This document shows, piece by piece, positions 51,165 to 60,549 of a stretch of DNA of 64,000 nt. The notes below the pieces were generated by a model. The model searched no databases. It was not told the origin of the DNA and saw nothing but the letters and a program-made list of their open reading frames with translations. The stretch spans positions 1 to 64,000 of the forward strand of contig CAZUMS010000009.1 of assembly GCA_964621525.1 (NCBI GenBank). The letters are read 5' to 3'. Source of the DNA: CAZMGV01 sp964621525 [NCBI: uncultured bacterium]. GTDB taxonomy: Bacteria > JAGRBM01. Every line of letters begins with the position of its first letter. The first letter of the stretch is position 1. Made by a program: the position numbers and the translations under genes.

Positions 51165-52517
51165 CCAGTCCAGTTCCTGCAGCTCGAGGTTCTCGAAGGC
51201 CGCGGTCATGGGCAGCACGACGCCCACAGGCGGATTGGAGCGGACGAACTCCGTGAGATCGACGATAAGCCCCTCATCGAGGCCGCCGTCTCCCTGCTCG
51301 ATGATTTCCACCGTCGGGTGGAGGGCGCTCTCGGCGTGGGGCTCCACCACCTGGGCCAGCTCGCCCGTCGTGAGGCGCACCATGTCGTCCTTCTGGAAAA
51401 GGCCGCACATGGTGGCGAAACGGCCGAGGAGATACGGATTGAACCGGCCGCGGCACTTCGTGAACATCCACGAGATCGCGCCGCGCATGCCGTCCCGGTT
51501 GTCGAACGGGCGGAGCGTCCGCAGGCCGTCCAGCGTGTCGGCAAGCGCCACGAGCTGGCTCGCGATCAGCGGGTAGGGCTGGGTCTTGTCCGCGGGCGGC
51601 GGCCGGTGGTGCTCGAAGGCGACGATGGCCGGCAACCGGCTCCCGCCCTGCGTGGCAAACAGGATCTTCGCCCCTTCGGCAGAATGGATGGACAGCATCT
51701 GCACTTCCTGGGGGGTCAGGGGGCCGCGCTTCGTGACCAGCGCCGGGGGCAGCACGGTCTTGCCGATGTCGTGCAGGAGCCCGGCGGTGGAGATCTCCTG
51801 GATCTCGTGCTCCGAGAGGCCGAGCGCCGCCGCCTGGCAGCCGGCGATGGTGCCGACGTTGACCGAGTGGATGTAGGAGTAGTCGTCCCGCTCGCGCATG
51901 GCGAGGAGCGTCGCCACCGGGGCATCGGAGCCCACGACCATCGACATGAGCGACTTGGCGAGGTCCATGACCGGGGCGAGATCGACGACGCCGGCCTGGG
52001 CCGCCTTGTCGAACTGCTTGCGCATGACGGCGCTGCCGGCGCGGTAGACCTCGCGGAAGCTGCCCATGCCGGCGGTCTTCATCAGCTTGAGGTGCTTGAT
52101 CGAGATCGACTCGACGCCGCGTTCCTTGAGCCAGGTATTGGCGTTCACGGCGGCGACTTCGGCGGTTTCGGCCGAGAGGAACGAGAGCAGCGTCTCGATA
52201 TCCGTGGGCGTGCAGCCCGGCCGGATCGAAATGATCTCGATGTCCCGGAGCTTGAGCTGGGCGATGAACCGGATGACGTTCTGGGGCACCTTGCTGAGCG
52301 GGATTCCGCCCACGGCAAGGCCGTCGCCCAGGAGCGCCACCGTGAGCTCGCCCGAACTGGCGGCCTTGAAGTAGTTGCCGAGGTCGTTCATCAGCGCGTC
52401 GAGCGTGTTCTGCCAGACGGGGCTTCCCTTGGCGTAGAGCCGGCGGCTGTGGTTGGCGCCGGCGAGCCGCTGGGCCAGGTCGCGGGCTGTGTCCTGCTGG
52501 GTCGGGGCGAGCGCCAT
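51156..52517 (-). CDS. HD-GYP-like phosphohydrolase lacking the GYP motif
   Basis: 453 residues. Residues 1-115 form an N-terminal domain that seems shared with the next protein upstream. The HD-GYP-like core has YIHSVN (H217), LLHDIGKTVLPP (H249-D250), LTPQEVQMLSIHS (H278), FEHHRPP (H303-H304) and ALADTLDGLRTLRPF. The GYP motif that follows HHE in true HD-GYP enzymes is absent; only YP remains. It probably still binds metals and hydrolyses a phosphodiester such as a cyclic dinucleotide or mononucleotide. It is last of three overlapping genes. Its start shares one base with the preceding stop. Confidence 0.78.
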   Translation of the reverse strand: MALAPTQQDTARDLAQRLAGANHSRRLYAKGSPVWQNTLDALMNDLGNYFKAASSGELTVALLGDGLAVGGIPLSKVPQNVIRFIAQLKLRDIEIISIRPGCTPTDIETLLSFLSAETAEVAAVNANTWLKERGVESISIKHLKLMKTAGMGSFREVYRAGSAVMRKQFDKAAQAGVVDLAPVMDLAKSLMSMVVGSDAPVATLLAMRERDDYSYIHSVNVGTIAGCQAAALGLSEHEIQEISTAGLLHDIGKTVLPPALVTKRGPLTPQEVQMLSIHSAEGAKILFATQGGSRLPAIVAFEHHRPPPADKTQPYPLIASQLVALADTLDGLRTLRPFDNRDGMRGAISWMFTKCRGRFNPYLLGRFATMCGLFQKDDMVRLTTGELAQVVEPHAESALHPTVEIIEQGDGGLDEGLIVDLTEFVRSNPPVGVVLPMTAAFENLELQELDWLG

Positions 52518-54790
52518 CAGAGTCCGGCCTCCTTCGCGTAGCGGGCGCAGGCTTCCTTGACGCCCTTCACCTTGCTGCCAAGGCCTGCGGACAGCGCCGA
52601 CCTCGCCTCGGGGGTCGCATTGGACGATAGCGCCTTGGCGACCGCCGCCCGGGCGGCTTCAATATGCGCCTTGCCGAAACCGGTGTCACGGACCAGCAGA
52701 TACCACAGGGGCTGCACCGTCACCGGCGAGCGGCATTCGCCCATCACCGCGATGGCGACCGTCTGGATCTGCCGGAGTTTCTTCTCGGTATCCGGAGCGG
52801 CCGGGTCCAGATAGAGGAGCTTCAGGGAATCGGCGTCGCCGTTCTGGCTCCCGCCGGCGGCCATGAACAGCAGGTTCGCCATCTCGGGAGAGGGATAGTC
52901 GAGGAGCGCCTTCAGGGCCATTTCCTTGGCGAGCATTTCTTTGTTCCGAAGGCCCAGCCGGGCGAGCTGGACGCCCGTCTTGAGGTTGATGGCCGAGCCG
53001 ATCCGCACGAGGTTGAAGACGCGCATGGGCTTGGCGCCCTGCGCCTGCACGGCGACGGCGTTCAGGCCTGCCTGATCGATCTTCCGGAAGCGGGCGAGGA
53101 GCAGCTCCCGGGTCTTTGCATCCGCGCCGGGGCTCTCGAGCGCTTCCAGCATCGCTTCGGCGAACACCGCTCCGCGGCATTCGAACGCGTTGGCGATCTG
53201 GACCGTCCGCCGGATGCCGTCCGCGCCGGAGAGGAATTCCTTGAGCTGGATGTGCAGGGCGCTGGAAGGCGTCGCCCGCTCCGACTGGCGGAGCAGGAAG
53301 GCGGCGATCTGGAGCGAGGCCTCCTTCATGCCCTGCACCTCGAGAACCTTGGCGAGGTCCGTGCCCGAGGCGAGCAGCGAATCGGGCGGGTTGGGCATTT
53401 TTCCGACGAGCCCGACCCACAGGTCCTTGAACCGGCCCAGGATCACCTTCGGGTTCAGGGTTTCGTACACCTGCCGCACCGACGGCGGTCCGTCGGTCTG
53501 CTGGATACGCTCCTGCGCCGCCCCCACGAGCCGGTCCAGCGTGCCTCGGTAGGCGAGCTCCAGCATGCCGAGGCCGTTCGACTTCAGCGTCTTGGCCTGG
53601 ATCTCCTGCCAGATGACGCCGTCGATCGAATGGCCGGACTTCTTCACCGTCACGTCCAGCTCGGCGAGGAGCCGCTTGCGCTCGGACTCGATGGGCCGGA
53701 TCTGCTGCATGAGTTCGGCGATGGCCTCGACGGTGTCGCTGTCGGAGCCCTGGCCCTGCAGGATGGCGGTGATCGATTCGACGATCGCCTGGTCCGTGAC
53801 CTGCTGGGAGAGGTGCTTCGTTCCTGCGAGCTTGGCGTTGCTCGGCATGTTGTCGGCGCGGGTCTGGGACGCCAGCTTCTTCAGCATGACGAACCGCGCG
53901 TCGGGTCTGAGGCGCGCGAGCACGTTCGCCATCAGCTTCGCGCTCTCCACGAGGTTCGACTCGGGCGTGCCGACGCTCTGCATGTACTCCTGGTTGCCGA
54001 AGTAGGCCTTGGTGGCGAGCTCGGCGAGGTCGTCGGGGTTGAGGGCCTCGATCTTCACGTTGCCGCCGCCGCCGATGCGGGACTTCACCTTGCCGGCGGC
54101 GACGCCGCTCGACTTTCCGCCGGGGCCGCCCGGCCGCTGCATCGGGCCGCCCTTGCTCTCGTCCACGGTGCCGGCTTCGGCGTTCGCCATCATTTCGTCG
54201 AGGAAATCGCCGAGCGAGTTCGGGTCCGTGAGTCCGGCGATGTCCACGCCGATGGCGTCGCCCGCGCGCTTGCGCTTCTCCTTGATCTGGAGGACTTCCT
54301 TGAGCGCCGCCTCGACGACCGGATCGCCACCGCCGATGTCGGAGACCTCGCCGCTCTTCCCCGAGAACAGGGCCTCGAAATCGACCTCGACGGGTTCGAC
54401 CCCCTGCAGGGGGAACCGTTTCAGGTGCGCCGAAAAGCCGCCCGCCGCCCGGATCTTGTCGGGGGTTTCGGCGAGAGCGAGCATGAGCTGGCCGAGGTCC
54501 TTGGGCCCTGCATTGCGGCTGAACTTGAGGGCGACGATGGACCGGGCGAAGAGATGTTCCGAGAGCTGGGCCGAGGCAGAGTCTGCAAGCGGCGGAGCCC
54601 CGGCATCATAGAGGATCTTCGTGCCGGTGGAACCGAGCGTAAGCGACTGGATGCCGAGACAGGCCTGCTGGAGCGCCTCGTGCGACTGCTTGCGGATCTG
54701 CGTGAGGATCGGGTGCGACTCGTCGTAATAGCCGGCCGCTTTCAGCGACCGGCTGAGCGCCTTTGTGAGTGCACCGACCGCCGGATTCAT
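52517..54790 (-). CDS. Large helical repeat protein (HEAT-like), middle gene of signalling operon
   Basis: 757 residues. The first 115 residues (SRSLKAAGYYDESHP to QLMLALAETP) resemble the N-terminus of the HD protein. Residues about 200-250 are a Gly/Lys-rich linker, and the rest is a long series of amphipathic helices ending in HEAT-like pairs (LLDYPSPEMANLLFMAA and SLKLLYLDPAAPD). There are no catalytic motifs. It would act as a scaffold between the cyclase-like and HD proteins, an inference from gene order. Overlaps: four bases with the gene upstream, one with the gene downstream. It is not assigned to a known family. Confidence 0.6.
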   Translation of the reverse strand: MNPAVGALTKALSRSLKAAGYYDESHPILTQIRKQSHEALQQACLGIQSLTLGSTGTKILYDAGAPPLADSASAQLSEHLFARSIVALKFSRNAGPKDLGQLMLALAETPDKIRAAGGFSAHLKRFPLQGVEPVEVDFEALFSGKSGEVSDIGGGDPVVEAALKEVLQIKEKRKRAGDAIGVDIAGLTDPNSLGDFLDEMMANAEAGTVDESKGGPMQRPGGPGGKSSGVAAGKVKSRIGGGGNVKIEALNPDDLAELATKAYFGNQEYMQSVGTPESNLVESAKLMANVLARLRPDARFVMLKKLASQTRADNMPSNAKLAGTKHLSQQVTDQAIVESITAILQGQGSDSDTVEAIAELMQQIRPIESERKRLLAELDVTVKKSGHSIDGVIWQEIQAKTLKSNGLGMLELAYRGTLDRLVGAAQERIQQTDGPPSVRQVYETLNPKVILGRFKDLWVGLVGKMPNPPDSLLASGTDLAKVLEVQGMKEASLQIAAFLLRQSERATPSSALHIQLKEFLSGADGIRRTVQIANAFECRGAVFAEAMLEALESPGADAKTRELLLARFRKIDQAGLNAVAVQAQGAKPMRVFNLVRIGSAINLKTGVQLARLGLRNKEMLAKEMALKALLDYPSPEMANLLFMAAGGSQNGDADSLKLLYLDPAAPDTEKKLRQIQTVAIAVMGECRSPVTVQPLWYLLVRDTGFGKAHIEAARAAVAKALSSNATPEARSALSAGLGSKVKGVKEACARYAKEAGL

Positions 54791-57402
54791 ACCGCTTCAC
54801 GTACTCCCTTGCCGCCGCCTGCCGCCGGTCCGGACGGCTGCTGACGGACCGCCTGCACCAGATCCCGTACAAAAGGGGAATCGGGAAGCAGGATTTCCCA
54901 GACGTCGATCCCGCCTTCCTTCTCGAAGCCCTTGAACAGGGCCTTGCCCGAATAACGCAGGAGATAGACGAGCCGGCCCGTCGCCGATTCGGTCACAGTC
55001 TGGAATGTTTCGCGTCCGAATTCGAATGCCCATCGGGCCAGAAAGGCCGGCGGGAGCTGCCGTTCCTCGATGGCGAACTGGCGGAAACTCAGCGTTCCCT
55101 GGGTCGCTTCCCGGTAGGCCGCGAGCGCCATGCCCGAGAGGGCGCAGCCGGCGTTGTAAAACTCTGCGGAGCGGCCGATCGCTTCCGGAAGGCCCGCGCG
55201 GGTGCGGACCTGCTTCTGCACCTCGTCCAGCGTCCATCGGGCGAGTTTCTGCACGGCCTCGGTGGCGGCGGCCGCGTCGCCGCCGTCGATAGCGGCGGAG
55301 ATCGCATCTCCGGCGGGAACAGGAATGTCCATCTGGTAACTTTTCCCGGTGCTCACGAGGAAAGGAAGGGTCACGCGTGGACTCGCGCGCTCCTTGCGGA
55401 GTTTCGCCACGCGGAGGTCCCGTTCGGCCTTCAGGATTCCGGACCTGGCGGTGCCGCGGGCGGCCTCGTTCAGCCGTTCGGCGATGGTGACGGAGACGTA
55501 GCCTGCCTTCTCGTTCAGGGCCGCCTGCGAGAGGCCAAGGGCCGCCCGGCTGAGGTCCACCACCTCGGCGGCGGCGCCGAAGGCGACGTAGGCGCCGGCC
55601 TCAAGGCCTAGGCCTACGCTCTCGGCGAGCCGTTCCTCGCGGGCGGCCTCGAGCTGGCGGATCTGGTCCTCGCAGGCTTTCCGTTTCTGGCCGGAGGCGA
55701 GCCGCACCGGGTCATTGGCCGAAAGGCCGATGAGCGAGGCGTCGATCCGGGCAATCTGCGACTGCCAGGCCCTGATCTCTTCCTCGATTTCCGGGATGAC
55801 GGATGCCTTGCCGCCCAGGATGTCGGGCAGGTCCTTCTGGAGTTCTTCCTCCGCTTCTTTGAGGATCTTCCGGATGCCGAGGGCGAGCTGCACCATGGGC
55901 ACGACGCTACCGCGGAAACCCACCGCGTCGCCCACGATGTTCGAGATGGCGAGGGACTTCTCGTCCCCTTTCTGGAGTTCCTGGGCCAGCCGGAAGATGG
56001 GCCCGTAGAAGAACCGCCGCAGGAAGTCGCCCATGGCGGCTTCCTTGATGCTCGCCGTGCGTTTGGTGAAATCCTTGAGATCGACGAAGAGGTGAGCTTC
56101 CTGGCGTTCCTCGGGGATCACATACAGGGGCTCGCCATCGGAATCGATCCGGTAGCAGCGTCCCTCGAGGTAGCTGCGTTCCTGCTGGTTGTCCGGTACC
56201 CATTCGACGAGGGCGCCGATGGCCTTCTTCATTTCTTCGATCCGTTCGTCCATCGCGAGGACGACGGCCCCGGCGGCGGCGACGCGGGACCGGGCGTTCA
56301 GGTCGCCGTGGCGGCCGAGAAGTTGTGTCTGGCCCGAGGCGATCAGATCCGCCTTGTTCAGGAGATCCTCGAGCACGGTCAGCGGCTGCGGCGCGTAACC
56401 GCGCTGCTGCTTCGACCAGGCGATGAGCTGGTCCCGGCGGCGAGGGTCCTTCAGGTGCTGCTGGAGCAGGGCACCGGAGGCGGCAATCTTGCGGGCGGGA
56501 TAGAGGTCCTTCTCCGTGTCCGGGCGGTAGTGCTGCATGAGAGTCAGGAGCAGGAGATCACGCACGGCCTCGGCGAGGAGCTGGAGCGAAATGGCCGCCT
56601 TGATCTCGCCGCTGGCGAGGAGCCGCCCGGCGAGCTGCTCGCGCAGCACCTCGAGGTCGGTGGTCTCGACAGCATCCGGCAGCAGCTTCTTCGCCAGCTC
56701 CACCGCCGCCGGAACCGTCCGGTAAGGATTGACCGGGCTTTGCAGGAGGTCCGCGGGTGTGAGTCCCATGGAGAGCGTGGAGACCGTGACCGAATACTGG
56801 TAGGCGAGTTTCGCCGACAGGTGGGCATCGTCGATGGCGCCGGAGTCGAGGAGCCCCTCGACGGCGAGCTGTAGCATCACCGGGGCTATGGCCTGGCGGC
56901 CCCTGGCCGAGTGGGCCGGTCCGGCGTCCGTGGACCTGCGGACCGCTTCAGTGACGGCGAGGTGGATGAAGTAGGCCGTCTCCGCGCCGCCTTCGCCGGA
57001 GCCCACCTCGGAAAGCCCCTTGAAGTAAATGGCCCCGGTTTCGTTCGCGAACGAGTTGCCGGTCTTGGGCAGCCAGATGGAGGTGCTCACCGGGTCGATG
57101 TCGCCGTCGATCTGCGCGAACCGGATGGCCCGGCGGACCTCGTCGGGGGTCCGGGTCGCCTGACGGTCCACGACGGGAAGCCCCACGGGCGGCATGAGTT
57201 CGCGCCAGCGGGCGATGAGGGAGTCGGGGACCGCCACCGGGATCCTCGTCTTGGCGGCCGATTCGCCCACGGCGAGCCGGAGCCGCTGGGGTACGAGCGC
57301 CAGAAACCGGCCCAGGGTGAAGTTACCCTGCCGGCAGAATTCCAGGACATTCCGGTAGAGTGACAGGCGCCACTCGATGTCGGCTGCAACCGAAGCCTGC
57401 AT
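54787..57402 (-). CDS. Class III nucleotide-cyclase-like protein with split catalytic domain
   Basis: 871 residues. Residues 437-500 match the first half of a class III cyclase homology domain: LFVDLKDFTKRT (metal Asp 441) and NIVGDAVGF (Asp 492). A coiled coil and charged insert of about 90 residues follows. Residues 595-650 then match the second half: GLGLEAGAYVAFGAAAEVV and SVTIAERLNEAA, like the family's VNLAARLE (Arg kept, Asn to Thr). The base-recognition Lys before GD is also not conserved. The N-terminal 430 residues are helical and unknown. It heads the three-gene operon. The ATG at 57402 is preferred over 57498. Activity is doubtful. Confidence 0.6.
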   Translation of the reverse strand: MQASVAADIEWRLSLYRNVLEFCRQGNFTLGRFLALVPQRLRLAVGESAAKTRIPVAVPDSLIARWRELMPPVGLPVVDRQATRTPDEVRRAIRFAQIDGDIDPVSTSIWLPKTGNSFANETGAIYFKGLSEVGSGEGGAETAYFIHLAVTEAVRRSTDAGPAHSARGRQAIAPVMLQLAVEGLLDSGAIDDAHLSAKLAYQYSVTVSTLSMGLTPADLLQSPVNPYRTVPAAVELAKKLLPDAVETTDLEVLREQLAGRLLASGEIKAAISLQLLAEAVRDLLLLTLMQHYRPDTEKDLYPARKIAASGALLQQHLKDPRRRDQLIAWSKQQRGYAPQPLTVLEDLLNKADLIASGQTQLLGRHGDLNARSRVAAAGAVVLAMDERIEEMKKAIGALVEWVPDNQQERSYLEGRCYRIDSDGEPLYVIPEERQEAHLFVDLKDFTKRTASIKEAAMGDFLRRFFYGPIFRLAQELQKGDEKSLAISNIVGDAVGFRGSVVPMVQLALGIRKILKEAEEELQKDLPDILGGKASVIPEIEEEIRAWQSQIARIDASLIGLSANDPVRLASGQKRKACEDQIRQLEAAREERLAESVGLGLEAGAYVAFGAAAEVVDLSRAALGLSQAALNEKAGYVSVTIAERLNEAARGTARSGILKAERDLRVAKLRKERASPRVTLPFLVSTGKSYQMDIPVPAGDAISAAIDGGDAAAATEAVQKLARWTLDEVQKQVRTRAGLPEAIGRSAEFYNAGCALSGMALAAYREATQGTLSFRQFAIEERQLPPAFLARWAFEFGRETFQTVTESATGRLVYLLRYSGKALFKGFEKEGGIDVWEILLPDSPFVRDLVQAVRQQPSGPAAGGGKGVREAV

Positions 57403-57534
57403 GGCCCGTCCGGACCGCCTCCGCGAAGACTTTTGGGAACCCCCGAAACCTGTTTTCCCAAGGGGTGAATTGTGGTCATCGAGGGCCCCGAGGGTCAACC
57501 GAAGTGCCGGGAATGTCAGGGGATTTCAGGGAAA

Positions 57535-57564
57535 TTGCGTTGTGGATTGTTGCGTTCTGATACT
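57535..57564 (+). promoter_or_regulatory. Candidate promoter for the propeller-protein gene
   Basis: TTGCGT (57535-57540) and GATACT (57559-57564), spacer 18, in the 323-base divergent gap (57403-57725) before the gene at 57726. Nothing else is evident in the gap; the opposite strand must hold the cyclase-operon promoter, which I could not pick out. Confidence 0.35.
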
Positions 57565-57725
57565 GCGGCGGGGTTTGAGGTGGAAGTGGGCGGCGCTCGC
57601 CGCCGGAACAGGTCCGCGCGGACCGGCGAACCCTGGTGCCGGAAAATCGGTCTGGCCGGACAGCGGCGGATTTCATACTATCCCGTTTTCCGGCGGAGCC
57701 CGGTGTCCGTGCCAGGGGAGCTTAC

Positions 57726-58679
57726 ATGCGCAACACCTCAGTATACGGAGAAGCCAGACAGCTCCCTTCGCCAAAGCTGCTAAGTGTCCCCGCTCCGGGT
57801 CCGGAGGATGTGCTGGTCGACCACGACGGTTCGGTCATCACGGGCACGGACGAAGGCGGGATATTCCGGATAAAACCGGCGACCGGAGAAGCCACGCGCA
57901 TTGCCCAAACGCACGGCCGGCCGCTCGGAATCGAATTCCTGCCGGACCGGCGGCTTCTGATCTGTGACACCCGGCGGGGCCTTCTGCGGGCAGACCCCTC
58001 AACGGGCGCCGTCGAGGTGCTGGCGGACACGGTGAACGGCCGCCGGATGCGGTTCTGCAACAATGCGGCGGTGGCGGCCGACGGCACCGTCTATTTCAGC
58101 GATTCGTCGCTCAGGTTCGGATTCGACCATTTTCGCCGTGATGTTGTCGAAGCCATTCCGACGGGACGGTTGCTCCGGTACACGCCGGCCGGGAAGATCG
58201 ACGTGCTGCTTGGAAAACTCTCGTTCGCCAACGGGGTGGCGCTTCCGCCGGATGAATCGTTCGTCGTGGTCGCCGAGACGGCCGGCTGCCGGCTCATGCG
58301 GCACTGGCTCAAGGGTCCCAAAGCGGGTCAAAGCGATGTTTTCGCCGGCGATCTGCCGGGGATGCCCGACAACCTGTCCACCGGGACGGACGGGCTGCTC
58401 TGGGTGGCGCTGGTGCTGCGGAGGGACCGCCGGATCGAAGCCGTCACCAGGCTGCCGTATCCGGTCCGCAAGCTGCTGTCGCTGGTTCCAGAGTCGCTCG
58501 GCCCGGCCGTGCCGCGCAGCGTGCTGATGATGGCGTTCGATTTCTCGGGCCGCTGCGTCCACAACTTCGAAGGAGACACGGCGGCTTTTAACCTCGTTAC
58601 CAGCGTGCGGGAGCACAACGGCACGGTCTACGCCGGCAGCATCGAGGAGAACGTGATCGCAGCCTATTCCCTTTCCTGA
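57726..58679 (+). CDS. SMP-30/strictosidine-synthase-like beta-propeller protein
   Basis: 317 residues. GPEDVLVDHDGSVITGTDEGGIFRI, GIEFLPDRRLLICDTRRGLLR, FCNNAAVAADGTVYFSDSS and FANGVALPPDESFVVVAETAG are propeller blades as in strictosidine synthase/APMAP proteins; the metal-site Asn and Asp in NNAA and NGVA positions are kept. Members are lactonases, esterases or unknown hydrolases. The ATG at 57726 follows GGGGAG. It is followed by a membrane hydrolase gene on the same strand. The substrate is unknown. Confidence 0.75.
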   Translation: MRNTSVYGEARQLPSPKLLSVPAPGPEDVLVDHDGSVITGTDEGGIFRIKPATGEATRIAQTHGRPLGIEFLPDRRLLICDTRRGLLRADPSTGAVEVLADTVNGRRMRFCNNAAVAADGTVYFSDSSLRFGFDHFRRDVVEAIPTGRLLRYTPAGKIDVLLGKLSFANGVALPPDESFVVVAETAGCRLMRHWLKGPKAGQSDVFAGDLPGMPDNLSTGTDGLLWVALVLRRDRRIEAVTRLPYPVRKLLSLVPESLGPAVPRSVLMMAFDFSGRCVHNFEGDTAAFNLVTSVREHNGTVYAGSIEENVIAAYSLS

Positions 58680-58812
58680 GGAGCGGGCCGCCCTGCCGCA
58701 GCCATTGCCCCCTCGCCATAAACGGGGAAAATATGCCAATAAACCAGCCGATGCCGATTCTCGACAGGAGCGTCTGGGTGCTGGAACTCTTCCGGCCGCA
58801 GCATTGATTCCC

Positions 58813-60546
58813 ATGAAAAGCCGCTGGCCGTACCTGCTGATCGCCGCCGGGATTCTGACCGCCCTTATGGGGCAGGCAGTTCTCCGCTGGAACCGCCTCG
58901 GGGACGACGTCGAAATGACCGAACACAGGGAGACGGTCCGGGGCGGCGAGTTCGACGGGCTTGAGGTCTATTACCGCGTCTTCCGGCTGAAGGACCTGAA
59001 AACCCCGGCGCCGGCCGCGGTGGTCCAGCACGGGTTCATGGCCTCGGGCGAATTTTACGACGCCAACTACAACCTGCCGCTGGCCCGGGCGGGCTATGTG
59101 GTCGCGTCCATCGATTTCCGGGGTCACGGCAACACGGGCGGCTACATGCAGTTTCCCCGGCAGTTTCCGGCGGAAGGCTTCAAGGTCCTGCCCCGGCCCG
59201 AGGTCCGGTTGGTGTTCGAAGCCGTGTCGAGGCGTCCCGACGTGGACCCCTCGAAGGTGTCGCTCGTCGGACACTCCATGGGCGGCCATGCGGTGACGGA
59301 CACGGCGCTCCTGTTCGACGGTGAGGCCGCGACGGTCGCCATCGCCGGCATCAGCAATGCTGGGGATTTCGGGGCGGCCCGGAACTACCTCTTTCTGAAC
59401 TGCCGCTACGATCAGTACATTTCCGCGGAGCGTTCGCTGGAAATGGCGAAACGGTTTTCGGACGGGCGCATCATGGCCCCCGGCCAGACGATGGGCAGCT
59501 TCAATGACGGCTCGGCACGGGGTTACGAGCTGTTCCCCGCCTGCGAGCACCTGATGGAGGCCTATCACCCCGGAATGTCGCGGGCCGTGATCTCCTGGCT
59601 GAACCGGGCGACGGGGCACGAGGGCCGCCTGCCCTCGAACGGCGAGTTGTGGACCGCTTACGTGCGCGGATGGACGGGGTCGGGGCTTGCGCTGCTCGGC
59701 GCGCTGCTCGCGGCGGGGGCGATCGTCTGGCTTTGGGGCGCGCGGATCGAGGGAGCCGCAACGGCCGGTTTCGTCCATGCGGTTCCGGAGCTTGCGGGCG
59801 GCCGGCTTCGCGAGGCCATTCACGAAGAAGCCCCGCACTGCGCGGACGAACCGCTCCAGCTCGTTCCGGGCCTCGCCGGCTGGAAGGTCTGGTCCGCCCT
59901 GTGGTTCCTTGCACCGCTGGCCGGATGGCCGCTCGTGCGGGTGTTCGGCCTCGTGCCGCTCGCCCTCGCGGGGCCGGTCCTCGCCATGCTCTGGGGCGGC
60001 GGGCTGCTGGCGTTCGCGGCGTTTTACCTCGGGACCACCGAGGACGAACGGGCGCCGGTCTGGGAGTGCCTGATCCGGGGCGCGGGGCCCTCGCGCATCC
60101 TGCTCGGGCTGTTCGCGGGCGGGATCGCATCGTTCGCCATCGCGGCCGCTTTCGGCGGTGCGGTGATTGACTACTGGCCCACCGTGCGGCGGCTCGAATT
60201 TTCCGTCCTGCTCATGGTGCTGCTCCTGCCGCCGGTCGCCGCCCTGCTGCTGTTCGTGCGGGCGGTGACGGGGCGCGGCTCCCGGGACTGGAAACTCCCG
60301 GTTCCGGAGATGGGGCTGCTGGCGCTGGCGGCGCCAGTGCTGCTTGCCGGGATGGCCGCCTTCCGGTGGTGGAACAAGATCATGCCGCTGGAATGGATCG
60401 GTTGTGCGGTTGCACTGGCCGCGCTCCAGCTTCCGCTGCTTCTCCTGCGCCGCCGGGACGAACTCATCGCCCGGATCGTTGCGGGAACCGTGTTCGCGGG
60501 ATTCCTGCTCGGAAACCTGCTCCCCGCCGCCGTGTGGGAGCCCTGA
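58813..60546 (+). CDS. Membrane-anchored alpha/beta hydrolase with C-terminal multi-helix membrane domain
   Basis: 577 residues. An N-terminal helix anchors it, followed by a hydrolase domain: VVQHGFMASGEFY, IDFRGHGNTGG, the nucleophile elbow GHSMGGHA, an acid in NCRYDQYI and His in EAYHPGMSRA. From residue 280 on there are about eight hydrophobic helices with short loops. Alpha/beta hydrolases carrying a large polytopic domain are uncommon, so it may act on lipid or on polymer at the membrane. The start is ATG 58813. It converges with the ViaA-like gene. Confidence 0.72.
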   Translation: MKSRWPYLLIAAGILTALMGQAVLRWNRLGDDVEMTEHRETVRGGEFDGLEVYYRVFRLKDLKTPAPAAVVQHGFMASGEFYDANYNLPLARAGYVVASIDFRGHGNTGGYMQFPRQFPAEGFKVLPRPEVRLVFEAVSRRPDVDPSKVSLVGHSMGGHAVTDTALLFDGEAATVAIAGISNAGDFGAARNYLFLNCRYDQYISAERSLEMAKRFSDGRIMAPGQTMGSFNDGSARGYELFPACEHLMEAYHPGMSRAVISWLNRATGHEGRLPSNGELWTAYVRGWTGSGLALLGALLAAGAIVWLWGARIEGAATAGFVHAVPELAGGRLREAIHEEAPHCADEPLQLVPGLAGWKVWSALWFLAPLAGWPLVRVFGLVPLALAGPVLAMLWGGGLLAFAAFYLGTTEDERAPVWECLIRGAGPSRILLGLFAGGIASFAIAAAFGGAVIDYWPTVRRLEFSVLLMVLLLPPVAALLLFVRAVTGRGSRDWKLPVPEMGLLALAAPVLLAGMAAFRWWNKIMPLEWIGCAVALAALQLPLLLLRRRDELIARIVAGTVFAGFLLGNLLPAAVWEP

Positions 60547-60549
60547 CCG

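Noticed and set aside
52664-54844. A 726-codon plus-strand frame opposite the helical protein
   Set aside because: Antisense shadow; the minus-strand gene has overlapping operon partners on both sides and regular amphipathic helices.
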